Positions 1-8,138 of a DNA stretch of 64,000 bases are shown here, piece after piece (positions within the stretch are counted from its first letter, which is position 1; each line of letters starts with the position of its first letter). The DNA lies in assembly GCA_020636475.1 (NCBI GenBank), contig JACJXU010000010.1, positions 50,114 through 114,113 on the forward strand, written 5' to 3'. The notes beneath the pieces were generated by a model that was not told the origin of the DNA, made no database searches, and saw nothing but the letters and a program-made list of their open reading frames with translations. This DNA comes from Chitinophagales bacterium (GTDB lineage Bacteria; Bacteroidota; Bacteroidia; Chitinophagales; UBA2359). The position numbers and the translations under genes were made by a program.

Positions 1-2010
1 ATAATTACTCAATTAGTAATGGGGCATCCAATGCCCCATTCTATTATATCGCTGGATGTGAGCAGCAAAGAAGTGAAAGCAGAACTAAAACTCCCCCTTA
101 ATGAGCTTCAATTAGCCGTTCCTTTCGATGTTACGACCAATGCGAATTCACTGTTGGAACGAAGTGAAAATGAGCTTAAAGAATATATTTTATCACACAT
201 TCAACTAAAAGATGAGTTTGGTAAATTATGGAATATTCAAGTCAAAGATTTTAAATTATCAGAAGACAAGCAAACAGCTACTGGAAAATATCAGGAACTC
301 ACGGCCTATTTACTACTGACACCGCCAGCTGGCAGCGATTTGCGAAAATTTGTATTGGAGTATGATGCAATCATACATCAGGTAGTTACACATAAAATAT
401 TCGTAACACTAAAAAAAGACTGGAAATCCGGGAAAATAGAAAATGACGAAACTCCTATAGGAATTATTGAATTAGATATTGCCAATAATCGTGTTAATCC
501 GATAAATATTCAATTAGAAAATGGGAGTACTTGGAAAGGTTTTAAATCAATGGTATCATTAGGAATGCACCATATTTCTGAAGGAACAGACCACTTAATG
601 TTTCTATTAGTTTTGCTATTACCTGCAACTTTATTGATTGATAATAAGCGTTGGTCAACCTCTAAAGGCACGAGAAAAAGCATCATACAATTATTAAAAA
701 TAATTACTGCTTTTACTATTGGGCACAGTTTAACACTCATTCTCGGGAGTTTGCAACTTGTTAATTTCCCAAGTCAACCCATAGAAATATTGATTGCCTT
801 GACAATAGTTATTACCGCTATTCACGCCTTGCGTCCGATTTTCCCTAGTAAAGAAATACTGATTGCCAGCTCTTTTGGACTTATTCACGGCTTAGCTTTT
901 TCTTCCATATTATCAGAAATGAATTTGGGAAGAACTGAAATGGTTTATAGTATTTTAGGCTTTAATATAGGAATTGAAATTATGCAGCTGTTTGTTGTTC
1001 TGCTTGTAATTCCTTGGTTAATAATTCTAAGTAAATACAAAATCTATAAATGGGTAAGAATAGCAGGGGCAATAGTTTGTGTAATTGCGGCTTTAGGTTG
1101 GTTGATAGAACGAATAACTTATCAACCGAATTTCATATCCACAACAGTTGAAGATTTAGCTCACTATGGAAAGTATCTTGTTTTATTTCTAGCAACATTG
1201 GCTTTATTGACAAGTATTTTGATGAAAAAGAAAGAAAAGGCAGCCCATAACAATTTGATAATCTTTATTTTGATTGTTTTTATCTCTTGTAATAATAAGG
1301 AAAAAACGAATGAATTAAAAGAGAAAGAATTAAATCTACGAAAAAGAGAACTAAATTTAAAAGAACAAGAGTTACAACTAAAAAATGACACTTTAATTAA
1401 TGAATTTTCTAAAAATAATGATGTTGAAAAAATTAGTGAACAAAAGAAACCAATACCGACTCCTGAATTGCTATTTGAAGAATGGGAAATTAATTTGAAA
1501 AAGAAAGGCATATTTGATTATGTTACGAAAAAAGATTGTGAAAATCTTGACAGGATGATGAATTTGTATGACAAAGGAAAGTATCCAATGCATACTGAAT
1601 CAAAATCAATAATACCTTTTGATTTTAATAATGATAAAGTAAAAGATTATCTCATAAATTATTCGCTTCAAAATTGTGTTCAAGGAAACGGTTGGGGAAC
1701 AGATTTTATATTTTTTACTTCACAAAATGGTAGTTTATCAGTTAATGAGTTACTAACAAATAAATTAAAAACCAAAATTAAAAATTATGTCACTAAAAAT
1801 TATGGTTCAGATGTTTATGTGAGAGTTGAAAATAATTACACTATAGTACAATCATTTAAAATTAATCAAATAAGTAATAACATTTGTTATGGTGATTTTG
1901 ATTTAATGCAGGATGGTGCTTCTTGCTGTCCTGAAATTAGTGGTAATTTTGAATATAACATTAATGAAAATAGCTTTTCCGTTTTTAACCTAAAGAATAA
2001 TAAATATTAA
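1..2010 (+). CDS. HupE/UreJ-family membrane protein fused in frame to a lipoprotein-like domain (5' end off window)
   Basis: The frame is open to the left window edge. The first ATG is at 19, but no signal peptide precedes the soluble domain, so the true start is probably upstream. Counting from ATG 19, residues 1-170 resemble the extracytoplasmic domain of Bacteroidota HupE/UreJ_2 proteins. Residues about 175-400 are hydrophobic segments carrying HHISEGTDHLMF and GLIHGLAF, whose histidines fit a metal-transport role known for HupE/UreJ. At residues 413-424 a second lipoprotein-type signal (IIFILIVFISC, Cys codon 1288-1290) appears without a start codon. It is followed by a Lys/Glu coiled coil and a globular part with DFNNDKVKDYL, which resembles FG-GAP loops. 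I infer two genes joined in frame by deletion or assembly. The HupE half is a firm call; the C-terminal function is unknown. Confidence 0.75.
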   Translation: MITQLVMGHPMPHSIISLDVSSKEVKAELKLPLNELQLAVPFDVTTNANSLLERSENELKEYILSHIQLKDEFGKLWNIQVKDFKLSEDKQTATGKYQELTAYLLLTPPAGSDLRKFVLEYDAIIHQVVTHKIFVTLKKDWKSGKIENDETPIGIIELDIANNRVNPINIQLENGSTWKGFKSMVSLGMHHISEGTDHLMFLLVLLLPATLLIDNKRWSTSKGTRKSIIQLLKIITAFTIGHSLTLILGSLQLVNFPSQPIEILIALTIVITAIHALRPIFPSKEILIASSFGLIHGLAFSSILSEMNLGRTEMVYSILGFNIGIEIMQLFVVLLVIPWLIILSKYKIYKWVRIAGAIVCVIAALGWLIERITYQPNFISTTVEDLAHYGKYLVLFLATLALLTSILMKKKEKAAHNNLIIFILIVFISCNNKEKTNELKEKELNLRKRELNLKEQELQLKNDTLINEFSKNNDVEKISEQKKPIPTPELLFEEWEINLKKKGIFDYVTKKDCENLDRMMNLYDKGKYPMHTESKSIIPFDFNNDKVKDYLINYSLQNCVQGNGWGTDFIFFTSQNGSLSVNELLTNKLKTKIKNYVTKNYGSDVYVRVENNYTIVQSFKINQISNNICYGDFDLMQDGASCCPEISGNFEYNINENSFSVFNLKNNKY

Positions 2011-2021
2011 AAAAAACGTCG

Positions 2022-2110
2022 CACAACATCGTGTTTGCAAAAGAGTGGGTTAAGTGCAAAATAGTCGCTCCGCTCCCACGCAGCAGCCGACTTTTAGGTA
2101 ATGGACAATT
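2022..2110 (+). other. attC-like half element (element A)
   Basis: Just after the HupE-fusion stop codon lies GCACAACATCGTGTTTGCAA, the same kind of AAC-containing left arm seen at 8139, 16434 and 25149. A small GTGGG/CCCAC hairpin follows. No matching right arm (GTTGT type) is found before the hsdM start at 2182, so this is at best half of an inverted-repeat element, perhaps cut by the deletion that damaged hsdM. The call rests on similarity to the better elements in this window. Confidence 0.35.
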
Positions 2111-2181
2111 TGAAGGGAACTTTTGACGGGTACTGAATTTTAAAAACCAACTTTACGACCTAAAAATTAAAGACAAACTCA

Positions 2182-2630
2182 ATGAGTGAAGAATATAAAA
2201 GAATACTTGAAGCCCAACTTTGGAATATTGCCATTACGGAACGAGTATTCCGACTTGTATTTTGGTTTTCAAAAAATGCAGAGAAAATCCTGATGATATT
2301 TTATTTATAGATGCCAGCCAGCATTTTGAAAAAGTAAAAACCCAAAATGTATTGCGTAAGCAAGATGTTGATTTGATTGTAGAAACCTACCGCAACAGAA
2401 CCGAAACACCCAAGTACAGCCGTAGAGTCGCCCTAAGTGGCGACAATAGCATTGCTAAAAACGATTACAACCTGAACATGCAACGCTATGTAGATACGCT
2501 TGAAGCAGAAGAAAATATTGATATTGAAGCCATAGCCAAAGAAATAAAAGCATTGGATGAAACCATTGCAAGCACAGACAAAACCATTGCACAGTTTTGT
2601 AAAGAGTTGGGAATTCCAACACCTTTTTAA
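2182..2630 (+). pseudogene. hsdM: hsdM remnant: type I DNA methyltransferase with internal deletion and frameshift
   Basis: ATG 2182 opens MSEEYKRILEAQLWNIA, the canonical N-terminus of HsdM. After about 17 codons the sequence jumps, in another frame, to YGTSIPTCILVFKKCR, which normally lies after the NPPY catalytic region. It then runs through FIDASQHFEK, NDYNLNMQRYVDT and a C-terminal helical part to the stop at 2628-2630. HsdM is usually about 500-530 residues; only the first ~17 and last ~130 remain. The SAM-binding and NPPF/Y motifs are gone, so no methylation is possible. The breakpoint lies near 2232. The gene heads a type I RM locus with hsdS and hsdR downstream. Deletion in the cell and a collapsed assembly are both possible. 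Confidence 0.85.
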
Positions 2631-2673
2631 ACCATGATTTTTAGGATTAAATGATTACTTGATTATGAAATAT
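2630..2673 (+). repeat. 44-bp direct repeat, copy 1 (flanks the GxxExxY gene)
   Basis: Begins AACCATGATTTTTAGGATTA at the hsdM stop and runs into the GxxExxY start codon (2665). It matches 3039-3083 at about 41 of 44 positions plus one extra T. The pair brackets the GxxExxY gene exactly, like the footprint of an inserted unit. Confidence 0.8.
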
Positions 2674-3039
2674 GAGGATTTAACAAGAAAAATAATTGGT
2701 TGCGCTATGGAAGTGCATAAACAACTAGGTAATGGCTTTCAAGAAGTAATATACCAAAGGGCTCTTTCTATTGAATTGCAATTACAAGGTTTGGATTATA
2801 GTAGAGAACACGAAATGAAAATACAATACAAAGGACATGAAATTGGCACTAGACGTGTTGATTTTTTTGTAGAAAATGTAATAATGGTAGAATTGAAAGC
2901 AATAATTAATTTGGAAGATGTTCACTTGGCACAAGCCATGAATTATGTAGAAGCATACGATTTGGAAATCGGACTGCTACTCAATTTTGGTGCAAAAAGC
3001 CTACAATTCAAAAGGGTTCATAACAATAAAAAGTCTTGA
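2665..3039 (+). CDS. GxxExxY protein
   Basis: A 124-residue protein from ATG 2665; an in-frame TTG at 2659 is less likely. Family hallmarks are visible: GCAMEVHKQLGNGFQEVIYQ near the N-terminus, which contains the GxGxxExxY motif (G-N-G-F-Q-E-V-I-Y). RRVDFFVENVIMVELKAI follows, a PD-(D/E)xK-like D...E-L-K core typical of small nuclease-fold proteins. The function of this family is not established. It sits between hsdM and hsdS, a common position in Bacteroidota, and is bracketed by 44-bp direct repeats, which suggests insertion as a small mobile or passenger unit. It ends at the first base of the downstream repeat copy. Confidence 0.85.
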   Translation: MKYEDLTRKIIGCAMEVHKQLGNGFQEVIYQRALSIELQLQGLDYSREHEMKIQYKGHEIGTRRVDFFVENVIMVELKAIINLEDVHLAQAMNYVEAYDLEIGLLLNFGAKSLQFKRVHNNKKS

Positions 3040-3083
3040 ACCATGATTTTTTAGGATTAAAAGATTACATGATTAAGAAATAT
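3039..3083 (+). repeat. 45-bp direct repeat, copy 2
   Basis: Second copy of the element at 2630-2673, beginning AACCATGATTTTTTAGGATT. It lies between the GxxExxY stop codon and the hsdS start at 3088. Three substitutions and one extra T separate the copies. Confidence 0.8.
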
Positions 3084-3087
3084 AAAC

Positions 3088-4383
3088 ATGAAAATGAAAA
3101 ATCAAGCCAATCAAAATAATCAAGGTTCAAACAACATTCCACAATTGCGTTTTCCTGAATTTACAGGAGAATGGGAAAAGAAGAAGTTGGGGGAAGTAGC
3201 AGAAATATCTTCTGGAGGAACACCAAGTAGAACAAATCGAACATATTGGAATGGTGAAATACCTTGGGTTTCCACGACATTAATTGATTTTAACTTTATT
3301 GATAAAACTGAAGAATATATAACAGAAGAAAGACTTAAAAATTCATCAGCAAAATTACTTCCCAAAGGAACTTTGTTGATGGCAATGTATGGACAAGGAA
3401 AAACAAGGGGTAAAATCTCAATTTTAAATATTGAAGCTTCAACTAATCAAGCTTGTGGCGCAATCATTACAAATAATGAAGTTCTTAATTCGTTATTTGC
3501 CTTTCAAAACTTGGCAAAGCGATATGATGAAATAAGAGACTTAAGCAATCAAGGTGGAGAAGAAAATTTTAGTGGATCTATTATAAAAGGAATAGAAATC
3601 TCATTTCCCACTCTCACCGAGCAAACCAAAATCGCCACCTTCCTCACGGCAGTTGACGAAAAAATCCAAGCACTCAAAAAGAAATACAGCCTTTTAGAGG
3701 TATACAAAAAAGGCGTGATGCAAAGGCTATTTTGTCTGCATCATGATTCACCTGATTTACATGATGAATATGATTTGAGAGACGGGAAACAAGAAAAAAA
3801 TCAGGGCAATCAAGAAAATCATAAAAAATCAAGGTTCAGACAATTACGCTTCAAAGATGAAAACGGAAATGATTTTCCGGATTGGGAAGTGAAGAAGTTG
3901 GGGGAGGTTTGTGAGAAGCAATCGTCAAATATTTCTGCAAACAAAATTGAAGAAAACTTTGGTAATTATATTATTTATGGTGCAGCAGGAGTATTGAAAA
4001 AAGTTGATTTTTATGAGGTTGAAGAAGATTACATAAGTATTGTAAAAAATGGTGCAGGTGTGGGACGTTTATTATTTTGCAAAGGCAAATCTTCTGTTTT
4101 AGGTACATTAGATATTATAAAACCAATAGGTAAAATCAACACTTACTTTCTTTACTGTTTATTATCAAACATAGATTTTTCTAAATACACAACTGGAAGC
4201 ACTATTCCGCATATTTATTTCAAAGATTACAAAAATGAAGATATAATATTACCCTGCCTCGAAGAACAAACCCTCATTGCCAATTTCCTATCTGACCTCG
4301 ATGAAAAAATAAACGTACAGACGCGATTAATCGCGTCTCTGGAACAATGGAAAAAAGGATTGTTGCAAAAAATGTTTGTGTAA
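3088..4383 (+). CDS. hsdS: Type I restriction-modification specificity subunit HsdS
   Basis: 431 residues, full length for HsdS. Two target-recognition half-proteins are visible. The first starts at about residue 12 (PQLRFPEFTGEW...KKLGEVAEI) and ends with a conserved coiled-coil spacer (LTEQTKIATFLTAVDEKI). The second starts at about residue 250 (RQLRFKDENG...VKKLGEVCEK) and ends with a matching spacer (LEEQTLIANFLSDLDEKI). It would direct a type I methylase/nuclease complex to a bipartite DNA site, but its HsdM and HsdR partners here are broken. The linker at residues about 215-250 is rich in H/D/N/Q and is encoded by repeat-like DNA similar to the gene's 5' end. A 20-bp perfect palindrome (4319-4338) lies in frame near the C-terminus. 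The stop overlaps the next start (TAATG). Confidence 0.9.
   Translation: MKMKNQANQNNQGSNNIPQLRFPEFTGEWEKKKLGEVAEISSGGTPSRTNRTYWNGEIPWVSTTLIDFNFIDKTEEYITEERLKNSSAKLLPKGTLLMAMYGQGKTRGKISILNIEASTNQACGAIITNNEVLNSLFAFQNLAKRYDEIRDLSNQGGEENFSGSIIKGIEISFPTLTEQTKIATFLTAVDEKIQALKKKYSLLEVYKKGVMQRLFCLHHDSPDLHDEYDLRDGKQEKNQGNQENHKKSRFRQLRFKDENGNDFPDWEVKKLGEVCEKQSSNISANKIEENFGNYIIYGAAGVLKKVDFYEVEEDYISIVKNGAGVGRLLFCKGKSSVLGTLDIIKPIGKINTYFLYCLLSNIDFSKYTTGSTIPHIYFKDYKNEDIILPCLEEQTLIANFLSDLDEKINVQTRLIASLEQWKKGLLQKMFV
4319..4338. repeat. RAYT-type palindrome inside hsdS
   Basis: A 20-bp perfect palindrome (AGACGCGATT plus its reverse complement) encodes part of TRLIASL in frame within the HsdS C-terminal spacer. 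It is the core of the longer palindrome at 4680-4707. Confidence 0.8.
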
Positions 4384-4973
4384 TGGATAAATACCAAAAC
4401 AAATACCGCATACCCTCTGCCCGATTGCAAAATTGGGATTATGGCAGCAATGGTGCGTATTTTATAACCATTTGCACCCAAAATAGGGAACATTTTTTTG
4501 GGGATGTTGTAAACGGTCAAATGCAATTAAACGAATTAGGCCAATTGGCAGAAAAATATTGGTTAGAAATACCACAACATTTTTCATTTATTGAATTGGG
4601 TAATTTTGTGGTAATGCCCAACCATACACACGGCATATTGATTATTGACAAACCCGCAAATGTTACGGAAACGCCAAACGTAGAGACGCGATTAATCGCG
4701 TCTCTACCATCCCCAACGGAAATACCAATCACCACCGAAATAAACGGTGGATTTTCAGGTACAAAAAATCCAATGTTTCACAATAATATATCTCGAATAA
4801 TCAGATGGTACAAAGGGCGTTGTTCATTTGAAATGCGTAAAATCCACGCAGATTTCGCCTGGCAATCCCGTTTTCACGACCATATCATTCGCAATGCACA
4901 ATCCTTTGAAAACATTCAAAATTATGTTCAAAACAATCCATTAAAATGGGCAGAAGATAAATTTTATGTCTAA
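4383..4973 (+). CDS. REP-associated tyrosine transposase (RAYT, Y1_Tnp domain)
   Basis: 196 residues from ATG 4383, which overlaps the hsdS stop as TAATG; a longer in-frame start at 4347 lies inside hsdS. The N-terminal region reads YRIPSARLQNWDYGSNGAYF. The HUH signature is in VVMPNHTHGILII, with the catalytic Tyr expected in the helix around IIRWYKGRC. RAYTs nick single-stranded DNA at REP palindromes and are thought to spread them. The coding sequence itself contains a 28-bp perfect palindrome (4680-4707), and related palindromes lie in the flanking hsdS and hsdR genes, so substrate and enzyme are side by side. The stop overlaps the hsdR start by 8 bp, so the insertion keeps operon continuity. 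Confidence 0.9.
   Translation: MDKYQNKYRIPSARLQNWDYGSNGAYFITICTQNREHFFGDVVNGQMQLNELGQLAEKYWLEIPQHFSFIELGNFVVMPNHTHGILIIDKPANVTETPNVETRLIASLPSPTEIPITTEINGGFSGTKNPMFHNNISRIIRWYKGRCSFEMRKIHADFAWQSRFHDHIIRNAQSFENIQNYVQNNPLKWAEDKFYV
4680..4707. repeat. 28-bp perfect palindrome inside the RAYT gene
   Basis: GTAGAGACGCGATT followed by its exact reverse complement, translated in frame as part of ETRLIASLP. It shares the 20-bp core with the palindrome in hsdS. It is REP-like and probably a RAYT substrate. Confidence 0.85.
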
Positions 4974-5746
4974 ACAATCTGAACAAATATTAGAAGAACA
5001 ATTAATTGCCCAATTGCAAAAATTGGGTTACAGCTATATTGTAATCAACAGCGAAAAAGATTTATTGCTCAACCTCAAAGGACAATTAGAAAAACACAAT
5101 CAATCGGCACTTGCCAAAACAGGGAGCGAACAACTGACCAAAACAGAATTTGAGAAGATTTTAAACTTGTTGAGCAAAGGTTCGGTTTTTGAAAAATCAA
5201 AAATGCTTCGCCAAAAGCAGCACATTGTTCGAGATAATGGCGACAATCTTTATTTTGAATTTCTGAATGTAGAACATTGGTGTCAAAACCAATATCAAGT
5301 AACCAACCAAGTAAGCCAAGAAGGGAAATTTAAAAACCGCTATGATGTAACCATTCTCATAAACGGTTTGCCTTTGGTGCAAATAGAGCTCAAACGCAGA
5401 GGATTGGAATTAAAAGAAGCTTTCAACCAAATCAACCGCTATCAACGGCATTCGTTTGGTGCAAACTCGGCTTTGTTTCAGTATGTGCAAATATTCGTTA
5501 TCAGCAACGGAGTCAATACCAAGTATTACGCCAACAACCGAAACCAAAGCTTCAAACAAACATTCTATTGGACAGATGTAAACAACAAGCGTCTTTCCAA
5601 TATCTTAAATGGCTTTACGGATACCTTTTTAGAGCCTTGCCATTTGAGTAAAATAATATGCAAATACATTGTGCTGAATGAAGCCTATAAAATTCCTATG
5701 GTACTTCGTCCGTATCAATTTTATGCAGTAGAAGCCTTAATTAAAC

Positions 5747-5784
5747 GGGTTGTAGAGTCGCCATTAATGGCAACTCTACAACCC
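5747..5784. repeat. 38-bp near-perfect palindrome inside hsdR
   Basis: GGGTTGTAGAGTCGCCATT is followed by a reverse complement with one mismatch (18 of 19 pairs). It shares the GTAGAG flank and ATTAAT centre with the palindrome in the RAYT gene and is translated in frame as VVESPLMATLQP. Confidence 0.8.
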
Positions 5785-6392
5785 AAAAACGGCTATATAT
5801 GGCACACCACAGGTTCGGGCAAAACCTTAACCAGTTTTAAAGCCAGCCAGATTTTAATGAATTTGCCACAAGTGCACAAAGTGGTTTTTGTGGTAGATAG
5901 AAAAGATTTGGATTACCAAACCACCAAAGAATTTAACAGCTTTCAAGAAGGTTGTATTGACGGAACAGACAACACTCAAAACTTAGTAAAGCAGTTTACA
6001 GGAACATACGTTGACAAAAAAGGAGAAGCCAAAAACTCCAAACTCATTGTTACAACCATTCAAAAACTCAATACCGCAATTAGCAAATTGAAGTATGAGG
6101 CAAAAATGGCAGAACTCAAAGACAAACGCATTATTTTCATTTTTGACGAATGCCATAGAAGCCAGTTTGGGGATACACACAAACGCATAAAAGCATTTTT
6201 CAATAATGCTCAACTATTTGGTTTTACAGGCACACCCATTTTTGCAGACAATGCAGCTAAAAACGAACACGGCAAACGAACTACTGCCGATTTATTTGAA
6301 GACTGCTTGCACAAATATGTAATAACAGATGCTATCAAAGACGAAAATGTATTGAAATTCTCTGTTGAATATGTAGGCAGATATTATCGTAA

Positions 6393-6412
6393 AGATGCCA
6401 TTAATGGCATCT
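6393..6412. repeat. 20-bp perfect palindrome inside hsdR
   Basis: AGATGCCATT plus its exact reverse complement, again centred on ATTAAT, translated in frame as DAINGIS. It is the fourth member of this family in the RM locus. Confidence 0.75.
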
Positions 6413-6614
6413 CCACAGAAACCAATATTGATATTGAAGTAGAAGATATTGACACCAAAGAGTTGATGGAAGATGAAACCCGTTTAGAAAAAATAACGGA
6501 TTACATTATTGCACACCACGCTAAAGCCAATTTTTGCAAAAGAGCCACCAAGCCAACGCACCAAGACAGACACAAAATGACAACGAACAAACACGACAGA
6601 AAAGAGGGGCGAAG

Positions 6615-6728
6615 CGCTAACAGCGGTTTTGCAAAATGGCGAGTTACGTACTTCTATTCAAGTTCAGTACTGGTTGACAGTTTAGTGCTCCGAAAACCCG
6701 CCCATCGCAAATCTGCAAAACGTTATAG
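6615..6728 (+). other. attC-like inverted-repeat element (element F) at the hsdR truncation
   Basis: The left arm CGCTAACAGCGGTTTTGCAA and the right arm CTGCAAAACGTTATAG pair imperfectly (TAAC/GTTA, GTTTTGCA/TGCAAAAC, ATGGCG/CGCCCAT). This is the layout of an integron attC site, with an AAC core on the left and GTT on the right. The hsdR frame reads through it, and the next gene starts 5 bp beyond. The right core GTTATAG departs from the textbook GTTRRRY, so the call is tentative. Confidence 0.5.
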
Positions 6729-6733
6729 TTAAT

Positions 6734-7615
6734 ATGAAAAAGGATATTCCAAAAGTTAATTATAAACCTCAATCGACTGAGGACTTTGGACTTGATATCG
6801 TTTCTATTGATAATATCAAACAAAGACAGGACAATAAAACACATCATTCAGAACAACCCCATCAACTTAAATTCTATACCCTTATCTATTTTACCCAAGG
6901 AAGTGGGAGACATTATGTAGATTTCGAATGGTATCCTGTGCAAAAAAACACGGTAGTTTTTCTTACAAAGGAGCAAGTTCACGCCTTTGATTTTTCAACA
7001 GATTTGGATGGGTATTGTCTGGTTTTCAATGAAGGTTATTTTGTGAAATATACCACACAGTTCTCCGATAATTTTATTTTTCGATTTCTTAACGATCAGC
7101 TTTCTTCACCCACCGTACTTTTACCAGAGGATGCGGATTTTTTTACCTATTTCACGTTGTTACTCAGTGAATTTAATACGCCAAATACTTTCAATCATCA
7201 ACTGATAATTAATTCTCTTTTTACCATAGTGGTATCAAAAGTGGAGCAAATAAGACAACTGTATTATAAAGGTATTACCGATAAATCTAAAATCTCACTT
7301 TTTCAAATATTTACGCAGCTTATAGAGAAACATTATACAGAAAATAGAAACGCCCTCTTTTATGCCAATACTATGGCCGTTACATACAAACACTTAAATC
7401 TGGTTTGTAAAACTGTAATAAACAAAACTGCCAAAAACGTGATTGATGATTTTGTAGTGCTTCAAGCCAAACGGAAAATTATTAATACCGATATGAAAAG
7501 TACTGAAATAGCCTATTCATTGGGTTTTGAAGACCCTACTAATTTTACAAAGTACTTTAAAAAGCATACAGGAATAACACCAAAACTGTTCATTCAATCT
7601 ATAAATAAACATTAG
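6734..7615 (+). CDS. AraC-family transcriptional regulator
   Basis: 293 residues. The N-terminal half (residues about 40-130) is a cupin-type sensor with YFTQGSGRHYVDF and VFLTKEQVHAFDF. The C-terminal ~100 residues hold the two helix-turn-helix motifs, with the second ending in SLGFEDPTNFTKYFKKHTGI, which is diagnostic for AraC. It follows the attC-like element by 5 bp and precedes a SnoaL-like gene on the same strand (87-bp gap), its most likely target. ATG 6734 is the only plausible start. The ligand is unknown. Confidence 0.9.
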   Translation: MKKDIPKVNYKPQSTEDFGLDIVSIDNIKQRQDNKTHHSEQPHQLKFYTLIYFTQGSGRHYVDFEWYPVQKNTVVFLTKEQVHAFDFSTDLDGYCLVFNEGYFVKYTTQFSDNFIFRFLNDQLSSPTVLLPEDADFFTYFTLLLSEFNTPNTFNHQLIINSLFTIVVSKVEQIRQLYYKGITDKSKISLFQIFTQLIEKHYTENRNALFYANTMAVTYKHLNLVCKTVINKTAKNVIDDFVVLQAKRKIINTDMKSTEIAYSLGFEDPTNFTKYFKKHTGITPKLFIQSINKH

Positions 7616-7660
7616 TGGTACGACATTTACCATTTTTAAGCTTGGATACACCTTTTCTTA

Positions 7661-7683
7661 TTGACTGAAACTTTTTACCTTTG
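7661..7683 (+). promoter_or_regulatory. Candidate Bacteroidota promoter for the SnoaL-like gene
   Basis: TACCTTTG at 7676-7683 fits the -7 box TAnnTTTG and lies 18 bp before the ATG. A TTG at 7661-7663 is closer than the usual 17-23 bp, so only the -7 box is convincing. An upstream activator (the adjacent AraC) could compensate. Confidence 0.4.
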
Positions 7684-7701
7684 CATCTAAAATAAAATCA
7701 A

Positions 7702-8130
7702 ATGAAAAGTCCAAAAGAAATTGTAAGTCAGTTTTACCAAAACGGTCTTTCTTCAAATCCTGAAAGCAATCCCTCTGTGGTATTGCCTCAAATTTTATCC
7801 GATAATTTTATCTCATACGGAACTACACCTGAAAAGAATAAGACAAGAGAGCAGCTTATTCAGCAAATTTTGGGTATGAAAGGAATGATAAAAGATTTCA
7901 ATTTTGAACCGATGGAAATTATCGAAGCAGGTAATAAAGTAATTGTAAGAAGTAAAATTGTAGGCACTCCCAACTCCCCCGAAGGGCATTTTATGGGTAT
8001 TCCAACCGATGGTTCTAAGACATTCGAAACAATCGCTATTGACATTCACACCGTTGAAAATGGAAAAATAGCTTATGTTCATCATATTGAAGACTGGATG
8101 ACAGCAATTATGCAATTAAAGAATATTTAG
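7702..8130 (+). CDS. SnoaL-like/ester cyclase-fold protein
   Basis: 142 residues, the normal size for one SnoaL/NTF2 domain. Typical elements are SPKEIVSQFYQNGLSSNPES at the start, MEIIEAGNKVIVRSKIVGT in the central strands, and DIHTVENGKIAYVHHIEDW near the end, the conserved beta-hairpin with His. Family members range from polyketide cyclases to small hydroxylases and isomerases, so no substrate can be named. It probably forms a unit with the AraC gene upstream. An attC-like cruciform begins 8 bp after the stop. Confidence 0.85.
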   Translation: MKSPKEIVSQFYQNGLSSNPESNPSVVLPQILSDNFISYGTTPEKNKTREQLIQQILGMKGMIKDFNFEPMEIIEAGNKVIVRSKIVGTPNSPEGHFMGIPTDGSKTFETIAIDIHTVENGKIAYVHHIEDWMTAIMQLKNI

Positions 8131-8138
8131 AATACTAC

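Larger units (their letters stand above)
4966..6732 (+). pseudogene. hsdR: hsdR, truncated: type I restriction endonuclease/translocase missing its C-terminal half
   Basis: 588 codons against about 1000 for HsdR. Present are the HSDR_N nuclease domain with D127 and the E141-L-K143 core (DVTI...QIELKRRG), the Walker A TTGSGKT at about 281-288, the DECH box at 394-397, and FTGTP at about 420-424. True homology fades after DYIIAHHAKA (about position 6530). The last ~60 codons read through a basic tail and an attC-like element ending at 6728. The second RecA-like lobe and the HsdM-binding C-terminus are missing, so no working endonuclease is expected. Two ATTAAT-centred palindromes (5747-5784, 6393-6412) lie in frame. 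The start overlaps the RAYT stop. Confidence 0.88.
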
